A stretch of DNA of 64,000 bases from Coffea arabica. Taxonomy: Eukaryota; Streptophyta; Magnoliopsida; Gentianales; Rubiaceae. The position numbers and the translations under genes are program-made. The DNA lies in assembly GCF_036785885.1 (NCBI RefSeq), contig NC_092329.1, positions 17,378,449-17,442,448 of the forward strand, read 5' to 3'. Positions within the stretch are counted from its first letter, which is position 1. The number at the start of each line of letters is the position of its first letter. The notes beneath the pieces were generated by a model. The model was not told the origin of the DNA. It was given only the letters and a program-made list of their open reading frames with translations, and made no database searches. Shown here piece after piece: positions 23,883 to 36,810 of the stretch.

Positions 23883-24598
23883 ATTTTTTTTCCTTTTCCT
23901 ATCAGTATGAAATAACCCTAAGTTGGTTCACCACATCTTAATTAGTTGATGCAATCGTGAATAAACTAGTGTTCTTGGACATTCTAGTCTCATAAAGACT
24001 GCTAACCTTGTGCATAAATGTTGCCTGCACATGCATTAGCTGAGGGCATGTGAAGCACTCTAAATACTTAGGATGGTTGACATGCAATTGAACACAGTTG
24101 TCAAGATTTCAATTGGATTTTAGTTATCTCTATGGGCATTATTGAGAATAATTAGATAGACTGTAGAAAGAATGAAAGGAAGAGATAGAAGCAAGAAGCA
24201 AGAAGCAAGAATAATAGGGAATGAAGAAAGGAAGAAGAAGATGAAAGAAAGAAACAGAGATGGAAGAATATTCAATGCAAAAGGATTGGGGCATTCATTC
24301 ACTCCGTTGCTGATTACAACTTCCTCATACAATGGCTATTTATAGGCTAGTATACTCTCTTCCATTAGTAGGATCTAACTAACTGCTATAACAAGAAACC
24401 TAACCAATTGATACAACTGAAATTGAACTATTGGCTAATACATGATTGCTACTGTATCCTCTGATGAAAATTGATTCTTTTTGCTAACACAAGAAATGAA
24501 GAACTGTTTGTTGGTCTATGATTTCGAGCATGATTTGCGTATGGTGTTTACTGTAGAAGTTGTCACAGTAGCCTCGGACGTCTTCAAGGGGTTGCTCA

Positions 24599-27560
24599 TG
24601 TGAGAACCCGTAAAACCCTAATTATTTTCCTAGGGTTTATTTCCCCTTAATTGCATGTTTTCTGCATTTTCTGGCTTAGAAATATTTTCTTAGTGGATTT
24701 TATGAGCAATTATAGTTTTAAGATGATTTTTCTAGCATTGGTGAATTTTTAGAAAATTAAGAATATATATTGGATGTGGGACCCACTAGTGCGAAAAGTT
24801 CGAAAAAATTCGGCCAATAAGGTTAAGTTTCGGATACTGTGTAAAATTTATCGGGTGTTAAGAGATAAGTAGTGTGTGTGAAATGATTGATGTGAGAGAG
24901 GAAAGAAAGATAAGAATGCATTTATGAAGGTGACAAGTGTCACCTTCTTATTGGATGCCTTTTAAGAATTACTATTCACAATTTTGACTTTTTTGACCAA
25001 AGGTTAAATATCCAAAAATTGCACAAAATTCACCATTTTTCTCCTCCTTATGGCCGGCCCTCTCTAAGCAAGAAGAAAGACAAAACTCTTCAACATTCTA
25101 GCAAACTTCTAGCTCAAATCAACTAAACCACTTGCTTAACTTAGTTTTCACTCCATAAAATTCTTCCTTCTAGTGCTAGTAAGTTGTTTGGTGAACTTTG
25201 TTTGAAGGACTAAGGTGCACAACATCTTCCTCTCTCTTGGTTTTTGGTAAGTGAAGCTTGAAACATCCTACTACACCTAATGATGCTTATGTTGTGCTTA
25301 TTAGTGATAAGAGTGCTGAAATTTCTGATTTTTATCTTGGTTTGAATTGATTTGGTGAAGTTTTCCATTTTATGATGATTTTTCTGGTTTAATTGGATTA
25401 TGATGGTGTGGTTGTTTGTGATGATTGGCAATGGACTATAATGGCTCTAGTGGATGTGAAATGTGGATAAATGCAATCAATTTTGGATTTGGTTGGAAAT
25501 TTGAAAAGCTAGGGTTCTTAAAATCCCAATTCTGTCCGGTTTTAGATCACTGGGTTAGAGGCCGAATTAGACTTTGCTCAAAACATGAAAGTTGTAGGTA
25601 TTGATGTGTTTGAGGTGCCTGTAAAATTTCAGGTCATTTGCATTAATGTAGAATGAGTTATGATGAAATTACTGTAGCTGTTCTGCTTTGGACAGAATGC
25701 GAAAACTGCGATAGTAATTGGCTATTTTGACTGGAATTGGTTTGGATTTTGGAGTTGGTGTCTTCTGATGAAATGTAGCTGGATGACTTAGCTAACTTAT
25801 GCCTTTGGAATATCGGTATTTGGACTTGTATAGACTAAGTTATAGTAATTACAGTTTTGTGTGATTTGCAAACCTGTTTTGGTAATTCTGGTAGGGTATT
25901 TGGCATTTTCGACCTAGTTAAGCTAGGAACTGGATTGAGTGACCTTCTACATTGTTGTAACCCTGTTTCATAGCTTCGAAACGGTGGGTCTTACACCCCC
26001 ATCCGATAACCGTAGAGAATTTGACGCCATTACCGCATAATAAGTGTAAAACAGTTTTCTATTTGGGGGCCAAGACTAAGGCCATTTTCTAATTTCTGGT
26101 TTGCTATTATGCACATTTATGCATATGAAACCCTATTGGGGTTGTGTTTAGCATTGCTATATGACTCGTTATCGAGTCTCATTGCATTTGTTGCGTGATT
26201 CTAGGGCGTGACGGTAGCTCACGACGTCTTGGTGACCACGGTGTATGAAACACCACTTTCTCACTTGGTGAGTATACCACTCACTAAATTGTTACTATGT
26301 GGCTTTGTTAAATGTTATGTGATGCCTTGATGGCTTACTTGGATATTGAAATTGATTAAGGTGAGGGTGTACTTGACCGCCCTCACCTCTTTTGATATTG
26401 TCACTGAATGGCTACCGTTTTATTGCATTACTGAACTTGATATATTGGTTGGTAAATTCCATTTCATGGAAACTGAATTGATGTCGTTTGGACGATGTTC
26501 AACGGCCTTACTGCATTACTGAGCTCAACCCCGTTTGGTAGTCAATTGGATCGAGCCGGCGAGGGCTTGGTCGTGAAGATTGAATTGCCACGGGGACTGT
26601 ACTGGGGAACCTTGTGGTAATGAGACCCTTGGTTCCGGTAAACTCGAGTATTACCAAAACTACTGAAATGGAGTGCGGGCCCGGTTGGGGTATGTTGGGT
26701 GGAAGGAAGTGGAAGTAAAGGGTGGTCTACGGTTTGGTTCTTTTAACATTGATGGAGGGTCAATGAGGTTGGATCAAGATTGCAAGCGTGGAAATGGGCT
26801 CTTGAGTGCCGACTGTATCCTTTTACCGTTGCACTTCATTGCTTATCATGAACTTTAAGTGATTGGCCATGTTTATGTGACTTTGGTTGCTTATGTAGTG
26901 GTATACCACTGGGCTTTAGCTCATTCCGTGTTATTTGTTTTCCTTACAGGAAAATGAACACTTTTGGAAAGGTTATGATAGTTGGATTCAAGTTGAGCTC
27001 ATGTATATGTATTTTGTATAAGCTCCTTGAGGGTGAAAACCCTAAGTGCTTTGTTTCCACCAATGTTTGGTGTGTAAATGGCTACTTGTATATGTATGAA
27101 CTAAATGGATACTTTGGTAGGCCGTTTGGCTTGTAAATGTTGGTTTTCAATGTATATATATGTTTGGTTGGTGTTTGGACGGATTTCGGATCACCACGGC
27201 TTTCAAACAGAAAAGGAAAAAAATTGGCGAAGATGAACAGTGCCGAATCCGGCCAGGAATCTGGCCAGAAACTGGCCGGATTGCAGGCCGGATTGCCTGG
27301 GGAAAAAATGAAATTTTGGAGTTTGCTCTCGGCCTTGTATCCGGCCGAGAATCCGGCCGGATTCTGACGTGTATTTTACTGTTCATTTTGGTTTCGAATT
27401 TTCGTTTTTTTTTATTTTGAGATTTTGACTTGTTTGCGCGCATTATTATGTTCCGGAACGTAATAGACCGACGTAAACAGTACCGTTAGTCCTGGCGAGA
27501 GCTGGGCAGGCAGTCCGCTAACCCCTTTGGTTCGCCTTAGGGGAAGGTGGGGCTGTCACA
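24599..27560 (+). repeat. 3-kb LTR of a Ty3/gypsy (probably chromovirus) element
   Basis: Starts TGTGAGAACCCG and ends GGGGCTGTCACA, with an initiator-Met primer site two bases later, which fixes the right edge. Length about 2.96 kb. It has GGGACCCACTAGTGCG near the start, a GGCCGGCC segment near 25050 and a conserved box AGCTCATTCC...TTTTCCTTACAGG near 26920-26950 that is also found in the LTRs at 29795-31770 and 38219-49910. Chromovirus assignment is an inference from LTR style and the attached ORFs. Confidence 0.82.
27245..27368. repeat. CCGGCC-rich palindromic cluster in the LTR
   Basis: CCGGCC, GGCCGG or TGGCCA cores occur about eight times in 120 bases, in two groups separated by an A-rich spacer, within otherwise A/T-rich LTR. 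The groups can fold on themselves or on each other as GC-rich hairpins. Confidence 0.7.
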
Positions 27561-27562
27561 GG

Positions 27563-27575
27563 TGGTATCAGAGCC
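27563..27575 (+). promoter_or_regulatory. Primer-binding site for initiator tRNA-Met
   Basis: TGGTATCAGAGCC directly after the LTR end is the standard plant retrotransposon primer site complementary to the 3' end of initiator tRNA-Met. Confidence 0.9.
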
Positions 27576-27676
27576 TAGGTTTGAATTAGCCTGGGTGTAA
27601 TAGAAGTGCTTGACTTGAGGATGCTTTTGTTTATACCTATTAAGGTTATTCATGTTATTTCTTCCTTTGCTATAGG

Positions 27677-28219
27677 ATGGATGCGAGTGGTGACCCGAGT
27701 GACCGCCTGGCAGGAGATCGTTCTCGTAGCGCTCTGCCGCCAATTAAGTATCAACTTAGGCAGAAAGGGGCCGTGGTGCGTTGGAGCCCGGCCAGCCGCG
27801 TTCGACAGTGCGAGTGCCGTAGCAACTATGCCTACCCAAATGCACTAGTTTTGTCGGTGGCAAAGGAACGTGAGGAGTTCGCTAAGGAGAATACTAAGCT
27901 GGAAGCTGGGGTTGCCAAGTTGGAGGCCGAGGTGGCCCAGGTTAGGGCGACCAATGAGAAGCAAGCCTCGCGTATTAAAGAGCTAGAATATGACGTACTC
28001 GAGGTCGAGGGCAGAGTTGATGATCTCTGCGACCAACTGAGAGATGCCCGCGAGCGTGAGGTTAAGCGAGCTCGCAAGGTCAGGGGTCGTGCTGAGGCGA
28101 TCCTTAACCTATGCGACGACGGACTCGAGGAGTCTAGTGATGAGGCCTCGTATGCTGGGGCCGAGGCTGGAGAGGAGTCTACCCCGTCGCCTGGGTCCCA
28201 GACTTCAGCGACTGACTAG
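27677..28219 (+). CDS. Retroelement leader ORF, coiled-coil protein of unknown function
   Basis: A 180-residue frame starting 102 bases after the primer site and ending well before the gag start. Residues about 57-125 form a heptad-rich, highly charged coiled coil (AKEREEFAKENTKLEAGVAK and KELEYDVLEVEGRVDDL), followed by an Arg/Lys stretch (RERE, KRARKVRGRAE) and an acidic, Ser-rich tail. No zinc knuckle or enzyme motif. Extra ORFs in this position are known from some plant gypsy elements, but I do not know a function. Its base composition is richer in G/C than the flanking LTR, and the frame has no stop, so it was probably maintained until recently. Confidence 0.6.
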   Translation: MDASGDPSDRLAGDRSRSALPPIKYQLRQKGAVVRWSPASRVRQCECRSNYAYPNALVLSVAKEREEFAKENTKLEAGVAKLEAEVAQVRATNEKQASRIKELEYDVLEVEGRVDDLCDQLRDAREREVKRARKVRGRAEAILNLCDDGLEESSDEASYAGAEAGEESTPSPGSQTSATD

Positions 28220-28545
28220 GCCATGATTATTAGGTTATCTTTTGGATAGTGGTGGTTGTGAATGTACATAGGGATAGGGATAGAGCCTTAGCTAACCGTT
28301 TTGGATGTAGAGTTAGCTACGTGTAAATTTCTTTTGATAGGCCTATCCTCAGGTGGATCTTTTGTGTACGTACGTGCCTTGGCCGTACTTGACTGACTGC
28401 TTGTATATATATGTTTGGCTTGTATATATGTGTGCTTGTGACCCTGTGTGAAATGTATCAATAGGTGTTATGTGAAAGTTTATGTGTTACTTACCTGCTT
28501 TATTACTGCTTTGGTTTGGTACTTTTGCCTAGACCGAGTGAACTT

Positions 28546-28722
28546 ATGGAAGGAACACGAAGTGGTCGGGGACGAGGTCGCGGTAGGCAACCCACATCGG
28601 TTAGGGAAACGGGGGAAGCCTCTACTGGACCAAATCCTGAACCCCAGATAGACCCCAACGTTCAAATAGCTGCTGCTATGCAGCAAATGACCAACCTACT
28701 CGCACAAGTAGTGCAACACAAC
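28546..28722 (+). pseudogene. Start of gag, truncated
   Basis: MEGTRSGRGRGRGR followed by QIAAAMQQMTNLLAQVVQ is the usual N-terminus of gag in plant gypsy elements. After about 60 codons the sequence changes abruptly to Athila-type LTR, and the remaining gag and pol are absent from the window. Confidence 0.7.
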
Positions 28723-28724
28723 AC

Positions 28725-29740
28725 GCTCTGTGGCTATTTCTCTTGCCAATTAAGCAACCCTAAACAAGCTCTTAGGATTTAACCTATTGACAGCATTAAT
28801 AATTAGAGAAGCTACCAATTCTAACCAACAAACACACAAGCTCGGTTCATTTAAGTTAGGTTATGTATTCCCGTGACATAGATTCGAAAGTTTCTTTTAC
28901 AATCAAATTACATCACGCGCCACAGATACTAAAACCACCAAACAATTATGGATTTGATATTTTAGATGGCAATAGACTATTTCAACAATTAAATATTGAT
29001 CAGGTATTTAACTGTAAAAAATAATCATAAACATGGATGACAGAGAATATATAAATACTCAGAAATAGATGAAGCAAATAAATCAAATTAGATCTCACAG
29101 AATTGTCGAACCAAAGCTTCAATTATCCTTCAACTAGAAAAGAAATTAGCCGCTCCTCATGGTGAATTCGCAGCGACAAAATACTAGCGTTTATAGTCTA
29201 TCAAGAGGAAAAAGAAGAAAAAGGATTCGAGAGAGCCCCCTAGCCGAAGGCTCTTTTTTCCTTCTTATACTCCTACGTTTCCTTTCACCCGCCGAGAGTC
29301 CTCTTCCCATTGTACTTCTAATAAGTATAGTAATAATAAAAAGGAACCCAAATGTATCATCCCTAAAATAGCTAACTAACAGAGTTTATCTCAATCAAGA
29401 AACAAAGATTTCGTTTCAATTGGTCAATAAAAATAAAGAGTCAACCTCGGCCTTGCTTCAATTCTTGCGACATTGGGACTTCTCAACTGATTAAAGCGTG
29501 GTCACGTCTTCTAAATTGTTGTCTTCTGAAAATTTAGTCTTTAATGCGCCTTTTACTCCATTCTCACCAACAATTCCTAAAAACAACACCAAAAATCAAA
29601 TATGAGTAAAATTCATCAATTATCACCATATTTTAGCAAAATAAAGGGGAAAATATTCACCAATTATATGCATAATTAATCACTTAACACAAATATACAC
29701 CAAAAGTTCCACAATTTACATATACTACAAACTAAAACCT
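28725..29740 (-). repeat. Third, truncated Athila-family LTR
   Basis: Same orientation as the LTRs at 6196-7878 and 10440-11500. It shares the block GCATTAATAATTAGA, the cleaved phrase TATTCCCGTGACATA, ACAATTATGGATTTGATAT and the GATCTCACAGAATT stretch. It begins inside the gag of the chromovirus-type element and ends near the reversed LTR at 29795. Both borders are approximate. Confidence 0.6.
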
Positions 29741-29794
29741 CAAGAGATATAAGCAATACTAATTTCCAGCATAAGACAAAGGTCCTCAGTTCTC

Positions 29795-31770
29795 ACATAA
29801 GTACAAGTACAAGTACAATCTCAAATACTACGCAAATTAAAACTAGAGCTCCAATGGTACAGTAGATCCTCCAACCATTCACACGGAGAACTTTAATACA
29901 AATGTTTCCTTCACCTCGAGCCCTGTGGAGGGGAATAAAATAGTTTTTGGGTGAGCTAACGCTCAGCGAGTAACCAGTAAAATCAGTAATCAAATATATT
30001 TCACAATAATGCATTTCGATGATGTCATGATTCCGAGATCAAATGTACGTATTTTTGCTCTGGTGAGCCAGTGAAATCATTGTACTTAAACATCCAACGC
30101 TCCAATAGATCATTTCACGTTGAACAGTAAGAGGGAGCCCCTTTTTGAGCTCCAAATGAACATAAACAAGTGGTGGAGACGTTGGTGTTCAGCACAAGAC
30201 TCCCCAAGAACTCATTGAAGCCAAATCATACCATGAACTCCCATGCAAGCACGCATGATATGCAATTGAATAAAGAATGCAGGAAACAGTTCATAAGTAG
30301 CTTTCGAAATAATTTAGGGTTACTCACCTCCACGGCTCAAGAATCATCCATCATATATCATTGCCTTACCCAAATCCAAGCCCTTCAACTCAAACTCAAA
30401 GCAATCAAATGTTTTCAAAGATCGGACAGCATATCCCCTTAATTTCCTTACTTTTCCATCCTACAAGCAACACCATTTCATCTCAAATCAACCACATACA
30501 CATCATAGACTATCAAATACACCTTTCGGCACAATATCCATAACTGAAGCTACACTTATCGGGTTGAAACGAATCTTATGGCGTTTCGAAGCCAAGACAT
30601 AAACCTACATTTCTTATGAAGACTTCAAAGCCAAATCATGCATTTTTAGGGTCAAAAATGAAAAACTCCATGAAAACAGAAATCTGGGCGCCAAATAGGG
30701 CTCATGGGCAGTCAAGGGTATTTCGGTCATTCACATGCTATAGTGCTCGGATCGAGCTGAAATTTTGCAGGCAGCTAGTAACACCATTTTCTACAATTTT
30801 CATGTTTTAACCTAAACCTGATTCGGCATCTAACATGCTCAAATAAATCCGGTCAGAACAGGGCAGATTTGAAACCTTAACCTGAAATTTTCCGCACAAG
30901 CTGAAATTTTCCGCAAATAACCGCAATTGATGCACAAGGGATCCATTTAAGACACTTTAGAGCCATCAATCCAAGGCCAACCATAAGCATCATATGAAAA
31001 CAGAAAAAACCCCAAAAAATCAGAAATTTAGATAACTCCACTCCAATCCATAAAATCTTTCATAAAATCACCTAACTAGCTTCCATAAGGCACCAATTGG
31101 CCATTATTAGAGACAAAAAGTGAGTTCCAAGCAAAATACCTTAATTTCTCAATAAAGGTAGTAGCTTAGTGGTTTTTCTTGCAAAACAACTCCACCAAGA
31201 TCTTCAAACTCCCTTAGCAAGTCTTTTGTGTGGACAAATTCAAGATTTAATTGGTTGGTTTGCAAGATCAAAGCAAGAAATGAAGAATAAAAGTTGAAGG
31301 TTTCTCTCTTTTCTCTCCCTAAGGAGTTCGGCCAAGAGAGCTTAAAATGAAGAAATACATTGGCCAAAATTAGCTTTAAGAAGGTAAAATATTTTGGTCA
31401 AAAGTCCACCCCTGAATTGAAACGCGACACGTGGCACCTTAAATGTTTAAGCTTATTTTCTTGTCTCTCCATACTAATTAGTCTAACTAACCTGTAATTA
31501 TCTCCTAACACCTTGTAAAATAATATCTCTTAATACAAAACATCAACAAGTTATCGAAAATATAACGCATTTACCGCACGAGCGGGTCCCACGTCCTTAA
31601 TAGACTTCCAAATTAACCCGAACTAACTTATACTAGAAAAATGGTTGGAAAAACTATATTCACTTATAAAGTCTCTGGAAAATTTTGATAATAAAATAAA
31701 GTAAGAAAAATGCACGCGGAAAAATAAATAAATAAAGAAAATTTCCTTTTCTTTTCCTTCGGGCGTCACA
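29795..31770 (-). repeat. Reversed partial LTR of a chromovirus-like element
   Basis: On the minus strand it starts TGTGACGCCCGAAGG at 31770 and contains GGGACCCGCTCGTGCGG, a CTTGGCCGAACTCC segment and the box AGCTCACCC...CCCTCCACAGGG near 29940, matching the order in the plus-strand LTR at 24599-27560 and in the LTR at 38219-49910. The 3' end of this LTR is missing where the Athila fragment abuts. Sequence identity to the others is low, so it is a related but different family. Confidence 0.6.
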
Positions 31771-34700
31771 AGCAGCTCTACTTGTTGCACTCACTTTTCG
31801 AGTCGAAAGTGTCTTCCTGGACAGCCAAAAACACAGACAAAATGCATAATCGGTACTTAAAACAATTTTGTTTTCCTTTATTTCTCCATCATGGCACAAC
31901 TATGAGGCAGATTGAAATAGGCAAACAGCATAACTTGAAGGAATGCCAAGCAAGAAACAACAAAACTGAAACAATAAATCTTGTGGACAGAGTGATTTCA
32001 CATTTTCTGGTCGGGTTCACTAAAGCTCTTTTAGCTTTGGTAGGGATCTCAACATAGCATCCAAACGCATAAATCACAAGCCAAAGTTGTTGTAGGCTTA
32101 AGTGACCTAGTACGCATGTCCACAGGGTCTACTTGGCCATCCATGACAATTACTTCAAAGGAGGGTTTCAAGCCTAGCACATTTAAGTTTGTCCAATGAA
32201 GATTGTGTGAATACTTGACTTGCCATTCTTGAATGATCTTGAATGAACCAACATACTTGCCATTCTTGAATGAACCAACAAACTGAAAAAGTAGTTATAA
32301 AATTATTCAAAAGAAATCAGATGGCACTGCTTCAATATCTGGCCCTAAACTGACTGTCCAATGGATCATGGACTAATGGCCCTTACCTGTGAAGAATGTG
32401 CATAGGGACCAACTTTTAATGACAAACTGAACCCCAACTTTTACTTAGTTATGTTCATTTAGCATTTTAACAATTTTTCTCCCAAAATGCTTCAGGCTAG
32501 ATTCAAAATCAATTTACTTGTCATGATAACAAGTTCATTTAGTTATGTTCTTTTAAACTAAATCCAAAATGTTCTTTTAGTTATGTCCTAAAGTTTGTAA
32601 GAGCTATGGCATGCCAAATATATTGTGCAAAACAACATAGGCCATACCATCTCATAACAGCCACTTTGCGAGTCAAAAGAGAACCACCACCCATGCACGT
32701 CACACATTTGATAGGCCCACAAGAACCACAAGTTACTCAAGGCACCATACACTTCCCATTACATTTTAAGCATCTGCATGGAGATTTTTCGACAAGCTAT
32801 CAGCTAAACAGAAAAACTTATATCCGATAACAATAATTGCAGAGAGAAAGCTGCTAACGATCAAGATGGGCCTAACATAGCTAAACTGTGAAGTGTGTAA
32901 CTTTCAGTTTATGGTATGAACTCTCCCTACAGATACAACAAAGTCAGAGTATGGAATACAACTTTACATTGTATCAAACCCATCTCTGAGCAATTAGACC
33001 CTTCCCATAGCACGCAGGACAATGCATCATTTTATTTTCTTATTTATCTCCCAAAGGCAGAGCATTATTCTTTTCAGAACTTTCCATTGCAGGAACCTCT
33101 GATAAGCCTATGTAATCATGTTCCTCAAAAGGCATAGACATCAAAGTTATTTTTAAGAAATCTTAGCTCAGCCACAAAAAAGATTCTGGAAAAGTAACGA
33201 AAAGATGAAGAGTTGAAAGTATACATGGACCAAATTGAACTTGAAAGGCATATAAAGGTTGAAAGAATGAACAAAATTTTTCAAAAATCAAACTGAATTA
33301 TCAAAAGTAAACTTCCATATGACATCTATCACCAGCGAAAATATAGCGAACATCAACATAGAATGAGCAACATGAGATCAAGATCAGAACCAAAAAAGGT
33401 TGAAAAGGAAAGATAAAGTGCCCTAGAAAACACAAAAAGAATTGGCCGTAGAAGAAAAAAAAGGTTATAGAGCAAAATAGAATTTACCTGTGTAATCTTT
33501 CTCTCCACGTTTTCTCTGCTAATTATCCCAAGTTTCATATAGACATTTCATCAAACGCTTGATAGTCATTAGTCTATGAGATTTCACATACTTGACTTGT
33601 TTGAACATCTGTATTTGCTTGCAACCAAAACAAACACCACCAACCAAAAAAAAACTCAAACATCAGAACATCATTTAATAAAAAAGATGAGAAAAAGAAA
33701 TAACAAAATGAAGAACATCTAATCAAAAACATAAAAAAATGAAACAAACCTTGTCAACGAAGATAAAATCCAAAGAGAGACTATGATCAATAATGTGTAT
33801 ACATTAGTTTCTTTATTTATCTACTATTGTTATTTGTTATGTAAAGAAATTAACAAAAAGGAAAGAAAAATCTATCTTACCCAAGGAGGCACCAGAGAAA
33901 AAGCAGCGAAGAGCAAGGTGGGATTTTTTGTTGCTACTATTTCCTTCCACTAGTAAAAGCTCAGGTTGCAAGACAAAATAAGGAGTGATAAATATGTCTG
34001 TTCTCTTTTTGATTCCATATTTCCCCAAAACGTAGAGACCTAAATTGCTAAGACTGTCATCAAAACTGGAAAATCGATCAAATCTACAATAATGCCTTTT
34101 TTGCAATAATCACATGATTGAGATATGAGATAGAATACGATCTTTGTGAATCAAAAGACCAGCCAAAATTTGGGGGAAAAAGTTGTTGACAGAGGAATAC
34201 CGCAACTGAACCGTTGAACAGAGTTGGCAATCTAAATAGCATGCAGAAGAATCCTATCAGTCAACGTAAAACTATGCAAACTATCTAATAAGTCTAATAC
34301 TGACAGAGGAAAAAATTAGACAAAAAGAAACGCGTAATTAGTTTTAGTAGGAAAGATTGCAGAGGTACAATCATTTTCAGCCATATTCAGTCAATAAGTG
34401 AAACCAAATGAACTTACAACCCAAAAACTACAGTCATTTTAAGCCACGAAACAACACACTTCTGTTGCTTACCAGACAATCTGGCTCCATTAGGTCTGCG
34501 CATTTTTTCATGCAAATATCAGGTTGTATGGTTCAAAGTTCGTCAAGAAACATATTTCATCAAGGAAACCTCGTGTTTTTTTTAATGTTCCAGCTTTATA
34601 GATACTCGGATTTAGAGAAATTGCCACAGATTCTGTAATCTTTAATTGGGTGTAATAGTATTCATAGAACCGATTATGCATCACTAACTGTATCCAGAAT

Positions 34701-34894
34701 ACGTGAATATTAATAGATCAGCCAACATATTGTGGTTTTAAAATTTGAGAGTTCTGTGGAACCAGGAACGTTGCCTTTACAAATAGCTTTGAGGAATTAA
34801 TATACCACACCTCTAAGCCAGCCACAACAAATCCTAGAAACTCAATATTAGGATTATCAGTTTTAAATTTTGTTTCTTCTATCGCCTACCTAAC

Positions 34895-34996
34895 TTTTGT
34901 GCATAATACCTTCAACGTGGGGCAAAACCTTAATGTGTAAGACTCTTTTGTGCATAATACCTTCAACGTGGGCCAAAACCTTAATGTGTAAGACAC
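34895..34996. repeat. 51-bp direct tandem duplication
   Basis: TTTTGTGCATAATACC starts at 34895 and again at 34946; the two 51-base units differ at only two or three positions. A recent local duplication in non-coding DNA. Confidence 0.85.
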
Positions 34997-36601
34997 TTTA
35001 TCTTTTATTCTCAGCTTACACTTCAGATTGAGAATTGAACTTGTTTTAGCTTGGTTATCTCTATTCAGTAAGTGGTGACAACCCTTCCTTCATAATCAGT
35101 TGTACATATTATTAACAGGAAAAGAAAAAGCAAGAAACTAAAGGACTGAAGAGAGTGACCTGAAATTGAAGCAACTGCTTACTGGAAATCTGTGGACGCT
35201 TAATCAGAAGTTTTTCTGCACCAATTGTTTCAAAGTGCAATTAACCCCCTCAAGAAATTTGGCAACTAAAATAACAAGTAGACAGATTATCCAATGTCTT
35301 TAATACTGGTAGGGAAAAAATTAAACAAAGAAGAGTAGTAGTTACCTTTAGTACAAAAGGTTGCAGAGGACAAGGTTGAAGAAACGTGAAGTTTTTTGTG
35401 ACCAGTATTTTTGTTCCTTATATAGAGGCACAAACTTTCCTTCATTCTAGATAATTTGCCAAGTGGTCAAAAATAAGGAAAAGAAAAGGACAAACCTATA
35501 TCCCTAGCAATGGTATTAGCCATCATGAACAGAGCGGATAAAGATGCAAACTGATAAATTGTTAGAGATTTTTCTTTTCAGTCTCGATAATTTCTCAACC
35601 GGAAAATGAAAATGAATACAAAAGGACAAACCACAATCCCATGGTTGGGATATGATAGAGAGCAAAGAAGTAAAAAAATTGGATGGATAGCCATAATTTA
35701 GGGAAGAAAATCATGAAATGATTGACCGAGTAATCTGGAAACAACAGGAGGGGGAAAGTAAAGAACGGCAAACAGAAAAAAAGAGACAAAGCAAGAGGAA
35801 AAGAATGGCCGGGGAATAAAAAGAAATAGACAAGGACTAATGAAAAAATCCGATGAACAGCTGCAATTTAGCGAAGCCAGTCCTGAAATTGTTGACCAAT
35901 TGTTGGAGAAAGCAGGTGGACAACCCATTTCTTGGCCACTATTTCTAAAAGCTATTCAGTTGCTTCTGTACTCCTTTTTTTTCCACCGAAGAGAAGAATA
36001 GTCCAAGAAACGGGAACAATGAAAAGGAAAGAAGGATTATCATCTTTTGTGGAACAATCCCACAGTTTAGATATGGATGGGCAGCCATAATTGACTCTTT
36101 GTGGGAGAAAAGAAAACTGAAAGAAAAATTAACGAGAAACAGAGAGAAATAGAAAGGAAGAAGAAAACAAAAGATGATGGGCTAAAGTTGTAAAATGAAG
36201 TAGAAAGGGAGTGTTTTGCTTTCCTGCCACATCGGTGCACTTCCAGATTTTTATTTGACTTTTTGACTCCTATGACTTCTTGTCTTTGATAACGGAGACA
36301 AAGAAGTGAAGAACAACAGAGATGATGGCAACTACGTCTAAGAAAAGATGACAACTGAGAAATAAAGCAAAAAGCTATTCGCGAGAAGTCAAAAATAGCC
36401 CTCAACAGTAAGTTACTGTTTTGGGGCTAGTTATTTTTATCTGGCAAGGTAGTAATTTCATAGGAAAAGACAAAAATGACCTCAACAGTGATACACTGTT
36501 TGGAGAACCACTCAATATTCTCAGGGCATAAACGGAAGAAAATTTTCCTCCCTCTCCTCATCCCGCCACGTGGCTGAACCTGGGAGAAGAAGTCTTAACT
36601 T

Positions 36602-36640
36602 TTTATATATATGTAAGATATATATATATATATATTTATC
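36602..36640. repeat. AT dinucleotide microsatellite
   Basis: Two (TA)n runs separated by GTAAGA. Confidence 0.85.
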
Positions 36641-36810
36641 GTTTCGGTTCATGAAAATAAAGAATATCTTTTTAATTTAAAGAATAAAGAAGCCTTTTTT
36701 AATCGAAATTAAGGCATATCTCCCACTGTATATTCCTTTACTTTCCGCTATTATTTTGACCAAAGCAACAAGAAAATAACAACACCCCTTTAGTCTTCAA
36801 TTATGATACC

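Larger units (their letters stand above)
31771..36810. other. Spacer without recognised genes
   Basis: No protein domain recognised on either strand. Short minus-strand stretches near 33485-33620, 33745-33780 and 33880-34100 are each followed by plausible GT donors (CAG|GTAAAT, AAG|GTTTGT, TGG|GTAAGA), so a decayed or non-coding spliced transcript is possible, but the frames are short and unfamiliar. A/T-rich and purine-rich patches dominate 35500-36400. Confidence 0.4.
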
